DNA from: Serinicoccus chungangensis
GTDB lineage: Bacteria > Actinomycetota > Actinomycetes > Actinomycetales > Dermatophilaceae
Direction: 5' to 3'
Length of the DNA stretch: 64,000 nt
NCBI RefSeq assembly: GCF_006337125.1
Contig: NZ_CP040887.1
Location: 372,001 to 436,000, forward strand
A program made the position numbers and the translations under genes. Of this stretch, positions 1 through 9,085 are shown piece after piece. The notes under the pieces were generated by a model. It ran no database searches. It was not told the DNA's origin and was given only the letters and a program-made list of their open reading frames with translations. Every line of letters begins with the position of its first letter. Within the stretch, counting starts at the first letter, position 1.

Positions 1-512
1 GGGAGGTGGTCGCCCACCTGACCGCCGCGGCCAGCGTGGGGCGGGTGCGGTGGCTGGCCAGCGTGCTCGGTGCGCGTCTCGACTTCGACCTGCACAACCA
101 GCGGCGCCTGGCCGAGCACCTCGGCACGTCCCCCCAGGACACCCTGGCCGGTCTGCGGCGGGTGGTCACCAGCACCACGGCGGCGTCCGGCCACACCCCG
201 GCCTGGCTGGGCGAGGTCGTCGTCCACGGCCAGGACATCCGCCGCCCGCTCGGGCTGCCGGTCACGACGCCGCCGGAACGGGCCGAGGCGGTGGCGCGCT
301 TCTTCGTCTCCCGCGACTTCACGGTCCCCAGCCGGACGACCTCCGCGGGGCTGCGCCTCCGGGCGGACGACGGCGCCCTGGACGTGGGCAGCGGCCCCGA
401 GGTCGTCGGTCCCACCCTCGCGCTCACCATGGTGCTGGCCGGTCGAGCAGCCTTCCTGGAGGACCTCAGCGGCCCCGGTGTGCCGACCTTGGCCGGGCGC
501 CTCGCCGGCTGA
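1..512 (+). CDS. Maleylpyruvate isomerase-family mycothiol-dependent enzyme, 3' part
   Basis: The reading frame is open from the first bases of the window, so the start lies upstream and only about 169 C-terminal residues are present. The motif TPAWLGEVVVHGQDIRRPLG is typical of the DinB-fold, mycothiol-dependent maleylpyruvate isomerase family of Actinobacteria (metal-binding, thiol-transfer or isomerase chemistry); its GEVVVHGQD segment carries the conserved His that contributes to the metal site. The substrate cannot be told from this fragment. The gene ends 10 bp before the convergent end of the AlkZ-like gene. The GTG at position 6 is not a credible start because the conserved N-terminal metal-binding part would be missing. 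Confidence 0.75.
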   Translation, partial: EVVAHLTAAASVGRVRWLASVLGARLDFDLHNQRRLAEHLGTSPQDTLAGLRRVVTSTTAASGHTPAWLGEVVVHGQDIRRPLGLPVTTPPERAEAVARFFVSRDFTVPSRTTSAGLRLRADDGALDVGSGPEVVGPTLALTMVLAGRAAFLEDLSGPGVPTLAGRLAG

Positions 513-522
513 TCCGACGGCC

Positions 523-1587
523 TCAGGCGGGCAGCTCGCGGGTGAGGCGGGGCAGCGCGCGTTCCACCGGCCCGGGCAGGGCGGTCCCGAAGGCCTCCAC
601 CGTGACGGGGGCGCCGGCCCGCGTCGGCCGGCGCCACGTGCCGACCGCCCGCCCCGCCCGGACGACCGTGGGCCGGAACACCCCGTTGCCCCCCGGTACC
701 ACGGCCGCCTCCTCCTCCCGGGTGACCACCGCACGGCGGTCGCCGTAGCCGAGCATCAGCTCGTCGAAGCCGGGCAGCAGCAGCGGGGCGGCCGTCGCCC
801 GGCGGGCACCGGCATACCGCTCCACGACCGCGGGGTCGACCCAGTGCTCGACCCCGTCGACGTCCAGCACCTCCAGCTCCTCCCGAGCCGCGCCCAGGAC
901 CGGCCCGAGGTCGCGTCTGAGCAGCTTGGTCCACCACAGGAAGTCGGCCGCCGGCACGGGGCCGTGGCCGCGGACGTAGCGGACGAACCACTCGCGCACG
1001 GCGTCGTCGGGGTCGGGCGTGCGGGAGGAGCTGATCCACTCCTCGGTGAGGACGAACCGCTGCTCGCGGCCCTCGGTCGGGCCCTGGCAGATGATCCCGC
1101 GCAGAGCCAGGTGGAAGAGCGAGTGGTAGCCGCGGCCCCCGTCACCGGGGTGTCCCACGCGTTCCCAGGCGTCCAGCAGCGCGGCGCGGGTGAGCCCGCC
1201 CCCGGCCAGCGCGCTGCGGGCCACGTCCTCGGCCCGGCCCAGCGCGGCCTCGTCCAGCCCCAGCTGCTCGCGGCGCCGGGTGGTCTCCCGGAGGATCTTG
1301 GTCGAGGTGAGCCCCAGCATCCACCGGAGGTCCTCCGCGGGGACGACGAAGAGGGTGCCGCGCATGGGCCAGCTGCGCACGATCTCCCCGGCGTCGTAGG
1401 CCTCCCGGACCTCGGCGAGGCGCCGCGACCGGGTCCGCAGCGCGATCGAGGTGGTGGACCCGGGGTAGTCCTGACCCTGGACGCAGGTGAGGTGACGGAC
1501 GACGTCACCTGGCGTGGCGAGCGGCTCCACCAGGCGCTGGGACAGCAGCCGCATCCGGGCCACGTCGTCGGTCGTCCACCTCGTCAC
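523..1587 (-). CDS. AlkZ-like winged-helix DNA glycosylase (HTH_42 family)
   Basis: A 354-residue protein of the winged-helix DNA-binding family (PF06224), which includes the DNA glycosylases AlkZ (azinomycin resistance, cross-link unhooking) and YcaQ/AlkX. Gln37 and Gln39 lie in the motif CVQGQDYPG, matching the catalytic Q-x-Q signature of AlkZ-type members rather than the Q-x-D of YcaQ. The WPMRGTLFVVP segment and the C-terminal LLLPGFDELMLGY segment are also typical. The GTG start at 1587 overlaps the stop of the upstream YdeI-like gene (GTGA), so the two are translationally coupled. Family assignment is firm; the actual lesion and glycosylase activity are inferred. Confidence 0.8.
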   Translation of the reverse strand: MTRWTTDDVARMRLLSQRLVEPLATPGDVVRHLTCVQGQDYPGSTTSIALRTRSRRLAEVREAYDAGEIVRSWPMRGTLFVVPAEDLRWMLGLTSTKILRETTRRREQLGLDEAALGRAEDVARSALAGGGLTRAALLDAWERVGHPGDGGRGYHSLFHLALRGIICQGPTEGREQRFVLTEEWISSSRTPDPDDAVREWFVRYVRGHGPVPAADFLWWTKLLRRDLGPVLGAAREELEVLDVDGVEHWVDPAVVERYAGARRATAAPLLLPGFDELMLGYGDRRAVVTREEEAAVVPGGNGVFRPTVVRAGRAVGTWRRPTRAGAPVTVEAFGTALPGPVERALPRLTRELPA

Positions 1588-2261
1588 GAGCCGGGTGCCC
1601 CTGACGACCCGCCCGCAGCCCGGGCCGCCGCGGCCGCGCGGCCGAGCCAGGAGGGTGGGTCGCCGTAGCGCTGCGGCGGGACGAGGCGGCCGGCCGCGCA
1701 GTCCTTCACGAGCTGACGCAGGCGTGCCGCCCGGGTGGCCTCGCGCTTGGCGCTCGTGACCCAGCCGGTCGCGGTCCTGCGGTAGCCGGGGGTCGCGGAC
1801 TCCCAGAACGCCCACGCCGCCGGGTCGGCGCGCAGCACCCCCTCCTGGTCCGCGTCGAGCGGGTCGGGAGGCTTCTCGAAGGAGTACACGGCGGTCCGTT
1901 CGGCGCTGCGTGCCTCGTAGGCCGCGATGCCGGCGGGGTGCATCCGACCCTCGGCGAGGAGCCGCTCGACGTGGGCCACGTTGACCGCGCTCCAGATGCT
2001 GCCGCGTCGGCGCGGGGTCCACCGCTGGCGACGGCTGTCGTCGTCGATGCGCTGGCTCACCGAGTCGATCCAGCCGAAGCACAGGGCCTCGGGCACCGCC
2101 TGCGCCCAGGTCAGGCCCTGCGGCTCGACGTGCTTCTTGTGCAGCCCCATCCACAGCTCGTCGGCGCTGTCGTGGTGCTCCTCCAGCCAGGCGCGGAAGT
2201 CCTCCGGACCGTCGAAGAACGTCGCCGGCCGCTCCGGCGTGCCCCCAGGCCTGCCCACCAT
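1584..2261 (-). CDS. YdeI/OmpD-associated family protein
   Basis: A 225-residue protein. N-terminal motifs TFFDGPEDFRAWLEEHH and ELWMGLHKKH, the central ALCFGWIDS and the RRGSIWSAVNVAHVERLL segment are hallmarks of the YdeI/OmpD-associated family, followed by the C-terminal segment with YRRTATGWVTSAKREAT. The biochemical role is not established; members are often linked to stress or bacteriocin-related phenotypes. The ATG at 2261 lies 2 bp after the stop of the upstream flavin-fold gene and its own stop overlaps the next gene, so 2782-523 looks like a three-gene operon. A longer reading frame upstream is a shadow of the preceding gene. Confidence 0.82.
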   Translation of the reverse strand: MVGRPGGTPERPATFFDGPEDFRAWLEEHHDSADELWMGLHKKHVEPQGLTWAQAVPEALCFGWIDSVSQRIDDDSRRQRWTPRRRGSIWSAVNVAHVERLLAEGRMHPAGIAAYEARSAERTAVYSFEKPPDPLDADQEGVLRADPAAWAFWESATPGYRRTATGWVTSAKREATRAARLRQLVKDCAAGRLVPPQRYGDPPSWLGRAAAAARAAGGSSGAPGS

Positions 2262-2263
2262 GC

Positions 2264-2782
2264 TCAGTCGACCCCGAAGGTGAAGCGCGTGCAGTCGGCG
2301 GGGAAGTCGAACCACGCCAGCACCCTCCGCGGCACGACCACCCGGAGCCCGCCGCCGTCCGGCCCGGACCAGGAGTCCGGGCCGGGGGAGTAGCCGGCCC
2401 CGGCGTACTTCCCGAACGCCTCGGACAGGCGTGGTCCCAGCCCGTCGGCGTCCGCCCGGGTGGCGTGCGACGCGCCCTCGACGATGACCACCTCCGTCCC
2501 GCTCTCCAGCGTCAGCGTGACGGCGGGGTTGGCCTCGACGTTGCGGGTGTGCCGGGTGGTCGGGGCGCCGTCGTACCAGAACCGGCCGTCCAGCCACACG
2601 CCCCAGCGCGGCACCGAGTGCGGGCGGCCGTCCGGTCGCACGCTCGCCAGCCAGTAGTGCCGCGCCTCACGCAGGCGCTCCTCGACCGTCGTCCAGGCCA
2701 GCGTCCCCTCGGTGCTGTCCGGCAGGCCGTAGCCCTCCGGCAGGGTCGGACGGTCGGTGCGGGGGCTGCTCGTCGGCGGCAT
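2264..2782 (-). CDS. Pyridoxamine 5'-phosphate oxidase-like FMN-binding protein
   Basis: A 172-residue split-barrel protein. HYWLASVRPDGRPHSVPRWG followed by DGRFWYDGAPTTRHTRN and NPAVTLTLESG is the standard pattern of small actinobacterial PNPOx/F420-dependent reductase-like proteins. Flavin or F420 use cannot be decided from sequence alone. The ATG at 2782 sits inside a GGTATGCC octamer, and a TACGGT hexamer lies 6 nt upstream (2789-2794 on the opposite strand), consistent with a leaderless transcript. First gene of a three-gene leftward operon. Confidence 0.8.
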   Translation of the reverse strand: MPPTSSPRTDRPTLPEGYGLPDSTEGTLAWTTVEERLREARHYWLASVRPDGRPHSVPRWGVWLDGRFWYDGAPTTRHTRNVEANPAVTLTLESGTEVVIVEGASHATRADADGLGPRLSEAFGKYAGAGYSPGPDSWSGPDGGGLRVVVPRRVLAWFDFPADCTRFTFGVD

Positions 2783-2914
2783 ACCCGCACCGTAGACCCG
2801 GGCACCGACACACCGCACCCGCCCACGGGCGTCGGCCGGCGCGGACGACGGCCCGCCGCCCGCGCGCATGCTCCGGGGGTTGCCGATGCGCGGCGCCGCT
2901 GCCAGCCTGGGGGC

Positions 2915-3346
2915 ATGAGCGGCCTGCAGGTCACGCCGAAGCTCGTCGTCCGGGGCGCCGACGACGCGATCGACTTCTACCGCGCCGTCCTGGGTGCCCG
3001 GCCACGCTCGCGGTACGCCATGGGCGGCGCCGTCGTGCTCGCCTCGCTCGACCTGCCGACCGGTGGTCGGCTGCAGGTCAAGGAGGCCGACGTCACCGAC
3101 CCCGCCCCGCCGGAGGGCGGCGGGGGCGTGGTCCTCGACATCCTCACCGAGGAGCCGGACGTCCTGATGGGACGGGCGCTGCAGCACGGGGCGACGGAGG
3201 TCTTCCCGGTGGCGGACCAGCCCTACGGCGCCCGGCAGGGCCGGTTCCGCGACCCGTTCGGCCACCAGTGGATCGTCGGGACCCCGGTCGCCATGACCGA
3301 CGACGAGGTGCAGGCCGCGCTGGACGCCTGGGCACGGCATACCTGA
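2915..3346 (+). CDS. VOC (glyoxalase/bleomycin-resistance fold) family protein
   Basis: A 143-residue single-module VOC protein of the PhnB-like type: it begins VTPKLVVRGADDAIDFYRAVLGA, has a central segment with RLQVKEAD, and ends with the characteristic YGARQGRFRDPFGHQWIVG. Such proteins bind a metal with His/Glu and act as isomerases, dioxygenases or antibiotic-binding proteins; the substrate is unknown here. It stands alone between a divergent operon and a convergent hydrolase gene whose stop lies 12 bp away. Confidence 0.85.
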   Translation: MSGLQVTPKLVVRGADDAIDFYRAVLGARPRSRYAMGGAVVLASLDLPTGGRLQVKEADVTDPAPPEGGGGVVLDILTEEPDVLMGRALQHGATEVFPVADQPYGARQGRFRDPFGHQWIVGTPVAMTDDEVQAALDAWARHT

Positions 3347-3357
3347 GCAGGCCGGGG

Positions 3358-3987
3358 TCAGCCGCGCAGCACCGCGGCCAGCTCCTCCGGGCGGCTCAGC
3401 GCCGCCATGTGGCCGCCCGGCACCACCGTCACCCCAAGGCCGAGCCGCTCGCGGGCGAGGCGGCGCTGGAAGGGCACCGGGAAGAGCCGGTCCTCGGCAC
3501 CGGCCAGCACCTGCGTCGGCACGTCCGGCCACGCGTCCAGCGGCCACGGCTCCGTGAAGGGTGTCTCGCTCTGGCCCGGCTCGGGCCGGGCCAGAGCCTG
3601 GGCCCGGACGTCCGGCGGCAGGTCGTGGTAGAAGTGCTCCACCTCGTCGAACTCCCCGATGTCGACCTCGGAGTGGCCGGACCCCGACCACCACTGCGCG
3701 CCGCTCTCCCCCGGCGCGGGGATCATCGCGTTGAGCAGCACGAGCCGGTGCACGTCGAGCCGGTCGCACACCAGGGGCGCGGACAGCCCGCCCATCGAGT
3801 GGCCCACGACCACCACCGGCCCGGGGTCCACGCCCGCCGCGGCGACGACGGCGTCGGCGTACGCGGCCAGCCCGGCCGTGTCGTCCTCGGCCGGCAGCTG
3901 CACGGCCACCGCGTCGTCGAGCAGCGGCACGAGCCGGTGCCAGTCCCAGGCCTGCCCACCCGCACCGGGCACGAGGAGAGCTCTCAT
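3358..3987 (-). CDS. Alpha/beta-fold hydrolase
   Basis: A 209-residue hydrolase. The oxyanion region is LLVPGAGGQAWDWHRLVPLL, the nucleophile Ser lies in VVGHSMGGLSAP, the acid is probably the Asp of GAEDRLFP, and the catalytic His is in VPGGHMAALSRPEELA. This resembles the salicylate-esterase/HNL-like group (EstC/MES type). The substrate is not predictable. It follows purL on the same strand with a 57 bp gap, so read-through from the purine operon is possible but the functions look unrelated. Confidence 0.85.
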   Translation of the reverse strand: MRALLVPGAGGQAWDWHRLVPLLDDAVAVQLPAEDDTAGLAAYADAVVAAAGVDPGPVVVVGHSMGGLSAPLVCDRLDVHRLVLLNAMIPAPGESGAQWWSGSGHSEVDIGEFDEVEHFYHDLPPDVRAQALARPEPGQSETPFTEPWPLDAWPDVPTQVLAGAEDRLFPVPFQRRLARERLGLGVTVVPGGHMAALSRPEELAAVLRG

Positions 3988-4044
3988 GGGGGGTCCGACC
4001 CGCGCGGCGGGCCGGAGTCATCGCTCACGCGCGGACCGCCGGTC

Positions 4045-7000
4045 TCAGCCCACCCAGACCCGGGCGTTGCGGAACATCCGCATCCAGGGGCTCTCCTGCT
4101 CCGCCGGTGCGGTGGTCCAGGACAGCTGGGCGTTGCGCGCGACCCGTTCCGGGTGCGGCATCATCGCGGTGAACCGCCCGTCCGGCGTGGTGACGGCGGT
4201 GAGCCCGCTGGGTGAGCCGTTGGGGTTGGCCGGGTATGCCGTCGCCACCTCTCCCCGCGCGTCGACGTAGCGCAGGGCCGCCTCCACGGCGCTCTCCTCA
4301 CCCTGCCGGGAGAAGTCGGCGCGGCCCTCGCCGTGCGCCACGGCGATCGGCAGCCGCGAACCGGCCATCCCCGAGAAGAAGAGCGACGGGCTGTCGAGGA
4401 CCTCGACCTGCGACAGGCGCGCCTCGTACTGCTCGCTGCGGTTGCGCACGAAGCGGGGCCACGCCGCGGCGCCCGGGATGAGCCCGGCCAGCGCGGCGAA
4501 CATCTGGCACCCGTTGCAGATGCCCAGCGCGAAGGTGTCCGGGCGGGCGAAGAAGCCCGAGAAGGCCTCGGTGAGACCCGGGCTGAAGAGGACCGACCGG
4601 GCCCAGCCCTCGCCGGCCCCCAACGTGTCGCCGTAGGAGAAGCCGCCGGCCGCGACCAGTCCGACCAGCGCGGGGTCGGACAGGTCGACCCGGCCCGCCT
4701 GCAGGTCGGTCATGTGCACGTCCACCGCGTCGAACCCGGCCCGGTGGAAGGCGTAGGCGGTCTCCACGTGGCTGTTGACGCCCTGCTCGCGCAGGACCAC
4801 GACCCTCGGCCGGACGCCGCGCGAGACGTAGGGCGCGGCGACGTCGTCGACCGGGTCGAAGCTCGGCGACACCTGCAGGCCGGGCTCGTCGCGGCCCACG
4901 GCCGCGTGCTCCTCGTCGGCGCAGGCGGGGTGGTCGCGCAGCGCCGCGATGCGCCACGACACCTCGTCCCAGGCCTGCGCGAGGTCGCCGAGGGGTTCGT
5001 CCAGGAGGACCTGGTCGGGACCGCCCCCGGCAGCCGTCGCGTCCGCCCCGACCCCGGGGCCGTCCGCCACGCGCACCCGCACCCGCCGCTGCGGCGTGGA
5101 GCGCCCGAGCACGCTGGCGAGGTCGAGCAGGCCGGTGGTGTGCGCAGCACCTCCGCGGCGTCCCCGACCCGCCCGGCGGGCACCTCCAGCACGACCCCCA
5201 GCTCCTCGGCGAGGAGCCCGGCCACCCCGGCCCGGGCCGGCACGGCGACGTCGATCCCGACACCGCCAGCGAGTGCCATCTCCACGAGCGTCGCCCACAG
5301 CCCGCCGTCGGAGCGGTCGTGGTAGGCCGTCACGAGCCCGCGCGCCCGCAGCTCGGGCAGGGCCGCGGCGAGGGCGGTGAGGCGCGCCGGGTCGTCGAGG
5401 TCCGGGACGGCGCCGCCGAACTCCCCCCGCACCTGGGCCAGGATGGAGCCCCCGAGACGGTCCGCCCCGGCACCGAGGTCGAGGAGGAGCAGCTCGGACC
5501 CGGCGTGCAGCTGCGGCGTCAGGGTGCCGCGGACGTCGGGCAGGGAGGCGAAGGCCGAGACGACGAGCGAGACCGGGGAGGTGACCTGCTGCTGGGTGCC
5601 GTGCTCGTCGGTCCACCGGGTGCGCATCGACAGCGAGTCCTTGCCGACGGGCACCGAGACGCCCAGGGCGGGGCACAGCTCCAGCCCGACGGCCCGCACG
5701 GTGTCGTGCAGGGCGGCGTCCTCACCGGGCTCGCCGCAGGCGGCCATCCAGTTGCAGGACAGCTTGACGCCGGACAGCGGCGCGCCGTCCCGCAGGGGTG
5801 CGACCGGCGCCGCCAGCAGGTTGGTCAGCGCCTCGCCGACCGCCATCCGCCCGGACGCGGGCGCGTCGACGGCGGCCAGCGGCATCCGCTCCCCGCTGGC
5901 CATCGCCTGGCCGGCGAGCCCGACGTGGTCGGACAGGGTGACCGCGACGTCGGCGACCGGCACCTGCCACGGCCCGACCATCTGGTCGCGGTGGCTGAGC
6001 CCGCCGACGGTGCGGTCGCCGATGGTGACGAGGAAGCGCTTGGACGCGACGCTGGGGTGCCGCAGGACGGCGTAGGCGGCCTCCCGCAGGGCGTCGGCGT
6101 CCAGCCCGTCGAGGTCGAGCTCGCCGGTCCGCCGCACCACGCGGTGCACGTCGCGGGTCATGCGGGGAGGCTTGCCCAGCAGGACCCCCAGGGGCATGTC
6201 GACGGGGTCGGCGGCGACGTCGGCGGGCGTGGCGGACCGTTCCGCGGCCGCGTCCTCCTGCCGCCGCCCGTCGGTGACGACCAGCTCGGTGTCCTCCTGC
6301 GCCGTCCCGACGACGGCGAAGGGACAGCGCTCGCGCTCGCAGAGGGCGGTGAAGTCCGCCAGTGACCCCGGTGCGAGGGCGAGGACGTAGCGCTCCTGGC
6401 TCTCGTTGGACCAGATCTCCTTCGGCGAGAGGCCGGACTCGGCGAGCGGCACCCGCGAGAGGTCGAAGCGGGCGCCGAGCCCGGCGTCGTCCACCAGCTC
6501 GGGGAAGGCGTTGGACAGCCCGCCGGCGCCGACGTCGTGGATCGCCAGCACCGGGTTGTCCTCGCCCCGAGACCAGCAGTGGTTGATGACCTCCTGCGCC
6601 CGGCGCTGCATCTCCGGGTTGCCGCGCTGCACCGAGTCGAAGTCGAGCTCGGCGGCGTTGGTGCCGGCCGCCATCGAGCTGGCCGCCCCGCCGCCCATCC
6701 CGATCCGCATGCCCGGTCCGCCGAGCTGCACCAGCAGGGTCCCGGCGGGGAAGCGGACCTTCTCGGTCTGACCCGCGCTGATGGCCCCGAGACCGCCGGC
6801 GCTCATGATCGGCTTGTGGAAGCCGCGGCGCACCCCGTCGACCGTCTGCTCGTAGACGCGGAAGAACCCCCCGAGCCCCGGCCGGCCGAACTCGTTGTTG
6901 AACGCGGCGGCACCGAGCGGCCCGTCCAGCATGATCTCCAGCGGGGTCGCGAGGTGGTCGGGGGACCCGGGGCCCGGGTCGGCGGTCTCCCAGGGCTCCG

Positions 7001-8087
7001 CGGTGCCGGGCAGGTGCAGGTGCGAGACCGCGAAGCCGGTCAGCCCGGCCTTGGGGGCGCTGCCGCGGCCGGTGGCCCCCTCGTCGCGGATCTCCCCGCC
7101 GGCGCCGGTCGCGGCCCCGGGGAAGGGCGAGATGGCGGTGGGGTGGTTGTGCGTCTCGACCTTCATGAGGACGTGCACGGTGTCCTCGTGCACGGCATAC
7201 CTCTCCCCGTGGCCGGAGCCGTCGCCCTCGGGGCGGAAGAGGGAGACCGGCCCGCCCTCCATGACGGAGGCGTTGTCCTTGTAGGCGACGACGGTGCCCT
7301 GGCCGGCGACGGCCTCGGTGTGCCGGATCATGCCGAAGAGGCTGTGCTCCTGCGCCGTCCCGTCGATGACGAAGTCGGCGTTGAAGATCTTGTGCCGGCA
7401 GTGCTCGGAGTTGGCCTGGGCGAACATCGTCAGCTCGACGTCGGTCGGGTTGCGGCGCAGCGTCGTGAAGGACTCGACGAGGTAGTCGATCTCGTCCGGC
7501 GACAGCGCGAGGCCGAAGGCGGTGTCTGCCTCCTCCAGCGCCTCACGGCCCCGGCCGAGCACGTCCACCCGCTCCATCGGCGCGGCCTCCCGCTCGGCGA
7601 AGAGCAGCGCGGTGGCCTCCCGCGCGGGCAGCGCCGACTCCGTCATCCGGTCGTGCAGCACCTCCGCGCAGGCGGTCCAGGTGTCCTCGTCCAGCGGCTC
7701 GCCGTCCAGGCCGAGGTGGAACTCGGTCACCCGCTCGACGCGGCGCACGTCCAGGCCGCAGTTGCGCAGGATGTCGGTCGCCTTGCTCGACCACGGCGAG
7801 ATCGTGCCGAGGCGGGGGGAGACGACGACCAGCGCGGTATGCCGTGCCCCGGCGCTCCCGCCGTCGTCGCCGGTCCAGGGCTCGCCGTGCTCGAGGATGG
7901 CGCCCAGGGCCTCGAGCTCGGCCGGAGCCGGCTCGTGGTCGGTCGCCACGACGTGGACGTGCCGGGCGGTGAGCGCGCGCACGGTGGGGGCCACCCGCCG
8001 CAGCCGGCGCAGCAGGCCCTCGGCGCGGAAGGTGGACAGGGCGGACCCGCCCGGCACGGTGGTGAGGACGGGGTCGGGGGCGGCCAT
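4045..8087 (-). CDS. purL: Phosphoribosylformylglycinamidine synthase, single-chain PurL, frameshifted
   Basis: Converts FGAR, glutamine and ATP to FGAM in de novo purine synthesis. The N-terminal part (from 8087) has the linker motif [18 protein letters not shown] and [19 protein letters not shown]. The C-terminal glutamine amidotransferase domain has its nucleophile Cys in [14 protein letters not shown] and ends with the catalytic PHPER. It is therefore the ~1,300-residue fused type rather than separate PurL, PurQ and PurS. The two halves are in different frames: around 5138-5150 the frame changes after AEVLR, and the C-terminal half resumes at [12 protein letters not shown]. One added base would restore a 1,347-residue protein. 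Likely a sequencing deletion or a recent mutation. Confidence 0.93.
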
Positions 8088-8124
8088 GTCGGTGCGGCTC
8101 CTGGCGGGTGGGGGTGGCGGCCGG

Positions 8125-9084
8125 TCAGGCCCGGGGGCGGAAGGTCTGGCCGGTGAGAGCCTCGTAGGCCTCGACGTAGCGCGAGCGGGTGAGCTGGACG
8201 ACGTCCGCCGGCAGGGGCGGTGGAGGGGCGTCGGACGTGCGGTCCCACCCGCTGGCGGGCGAGGTGAGCCAGTCGCGCAGCACCTGCTTGTCGTAGGACG
8301 TCTGGGTTCGGCCCGGCTCCCACTCGGCGGCGCGCCAGAAGCGCGAGGAGTCCGGGGTGAGGACCTCGTCGGCGAGGCGGATCTCGAGGTGGTCGGGGTC
8401 CACCGTCCGCCAGTCGGGGCGGCCGTCCGCCCCCGGGGGCGGCAGGTGGGCGGGGTCGACGCCGAACTCGACCTTGGTGTCGGCGATGAGGATGCCCCGC
8501 CCGGCGGCGATCTCGTCGCCGCGCGCCAGGATCGCCACGGTGAGGTCGCGCAGACGGTCGGCCAGCCCGGGACCGACCAGGTCCGCGACCTGCTCGAGGC
8601 TGATCGGCTCGTCGTGCTCCCCCTGCGGCGCCTTGGTGCTCGGGGTGAAGACCGGCTGCGGCAGACGGGAGCCGTCGACCAGACCCGGCGGCAGCCGCAC
8701 CCCGGAGACGGTGCCCGTCGCGGCGTACTCCGCCAGGCCGCCGCCGGTGAGGTAGGCCCGGGCCACGCACTCCACCGGCAGCATCGTGAGCCGGCGCACG
8801 TAGACGGCGCGCCCGGCGACCTCCTCCGGCACGTCGGTGGACAGGACGTGGTGGGGGACGAGGTCGGCGAGCTGGTCGAACCACCACAACGACATCTGGG
8901 TGAGGATCGCGCCCTTGTCGGGGACCGGCGTCGTGAGGACGTGGTCGTAGGCGCTGATGCGGTCGGAGGCGACCAGCAGCAGGCGGGTGTCGTCCCGCTG
9001 CCCGGTCGCCGGGTCGGCCGGGGCGTAGAGGCCGCGGACCTTCCCGGAGTAGAGCAGCTCGTGCCCGGGGATGCTGGTGGTCAT
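8125..9084 (-). CDS. purC: SAICAR synthetase
   Basis: Phosphoribosylaminoimidazole-succinocarboxamide synthase, which ligates aspartate to CAIR with ATP. The 319-residue protein is of the longer type (plant/fungal and actinobacterial). It has SGKVRGLY near the N-terminus, [12 protein letters not shown], the family signature [15 protein letters not shown], and IADTKVEFG near residue 215. Starts at ATG 9084, one base after the purD stop at 9086, and is followed after 37 bp by purL, forming a purD-purC-purL operon. Intact, unlike its two neighbours. Confidence 0.95.
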   Translation of the reverse strand: MTTSIPGHELLYSGKVRGLYAPADPATGQRDDTRLLLVASDRISAYDHVLTTPVPDKGAILTQMSLWWFDQLADLVPHHVLSTDVPEEVAGRAVYVRRLTMLPVECVARAYLTGGGLAEYAATGTVSGVRLPPGLVDGSRLPQPVFTPSTKAPQGEHDEPISLEQVADLVGPGLADRLRDLTVAILARGDEIAAGRGILIADTKVEFGVDPAHLPPPGADGRPDWRTVDPDHLEIRLADEVLTPDSSRFWRAAEWEPGRTQTSYDKQVLRDWLTSPASGWDRTSDAPPPPLPADVVQLTRSRYVEAYEALTGQTFRPRA

Positions 9085-9085
9085 C

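Noticed and set aside
5101-5160. Programmed ribosomal frameshift in purL
   Set aside because: No slippery heptamer or downstream structure is evident, and three unrelated genes carry similar indels, so error or mutation is simpler.
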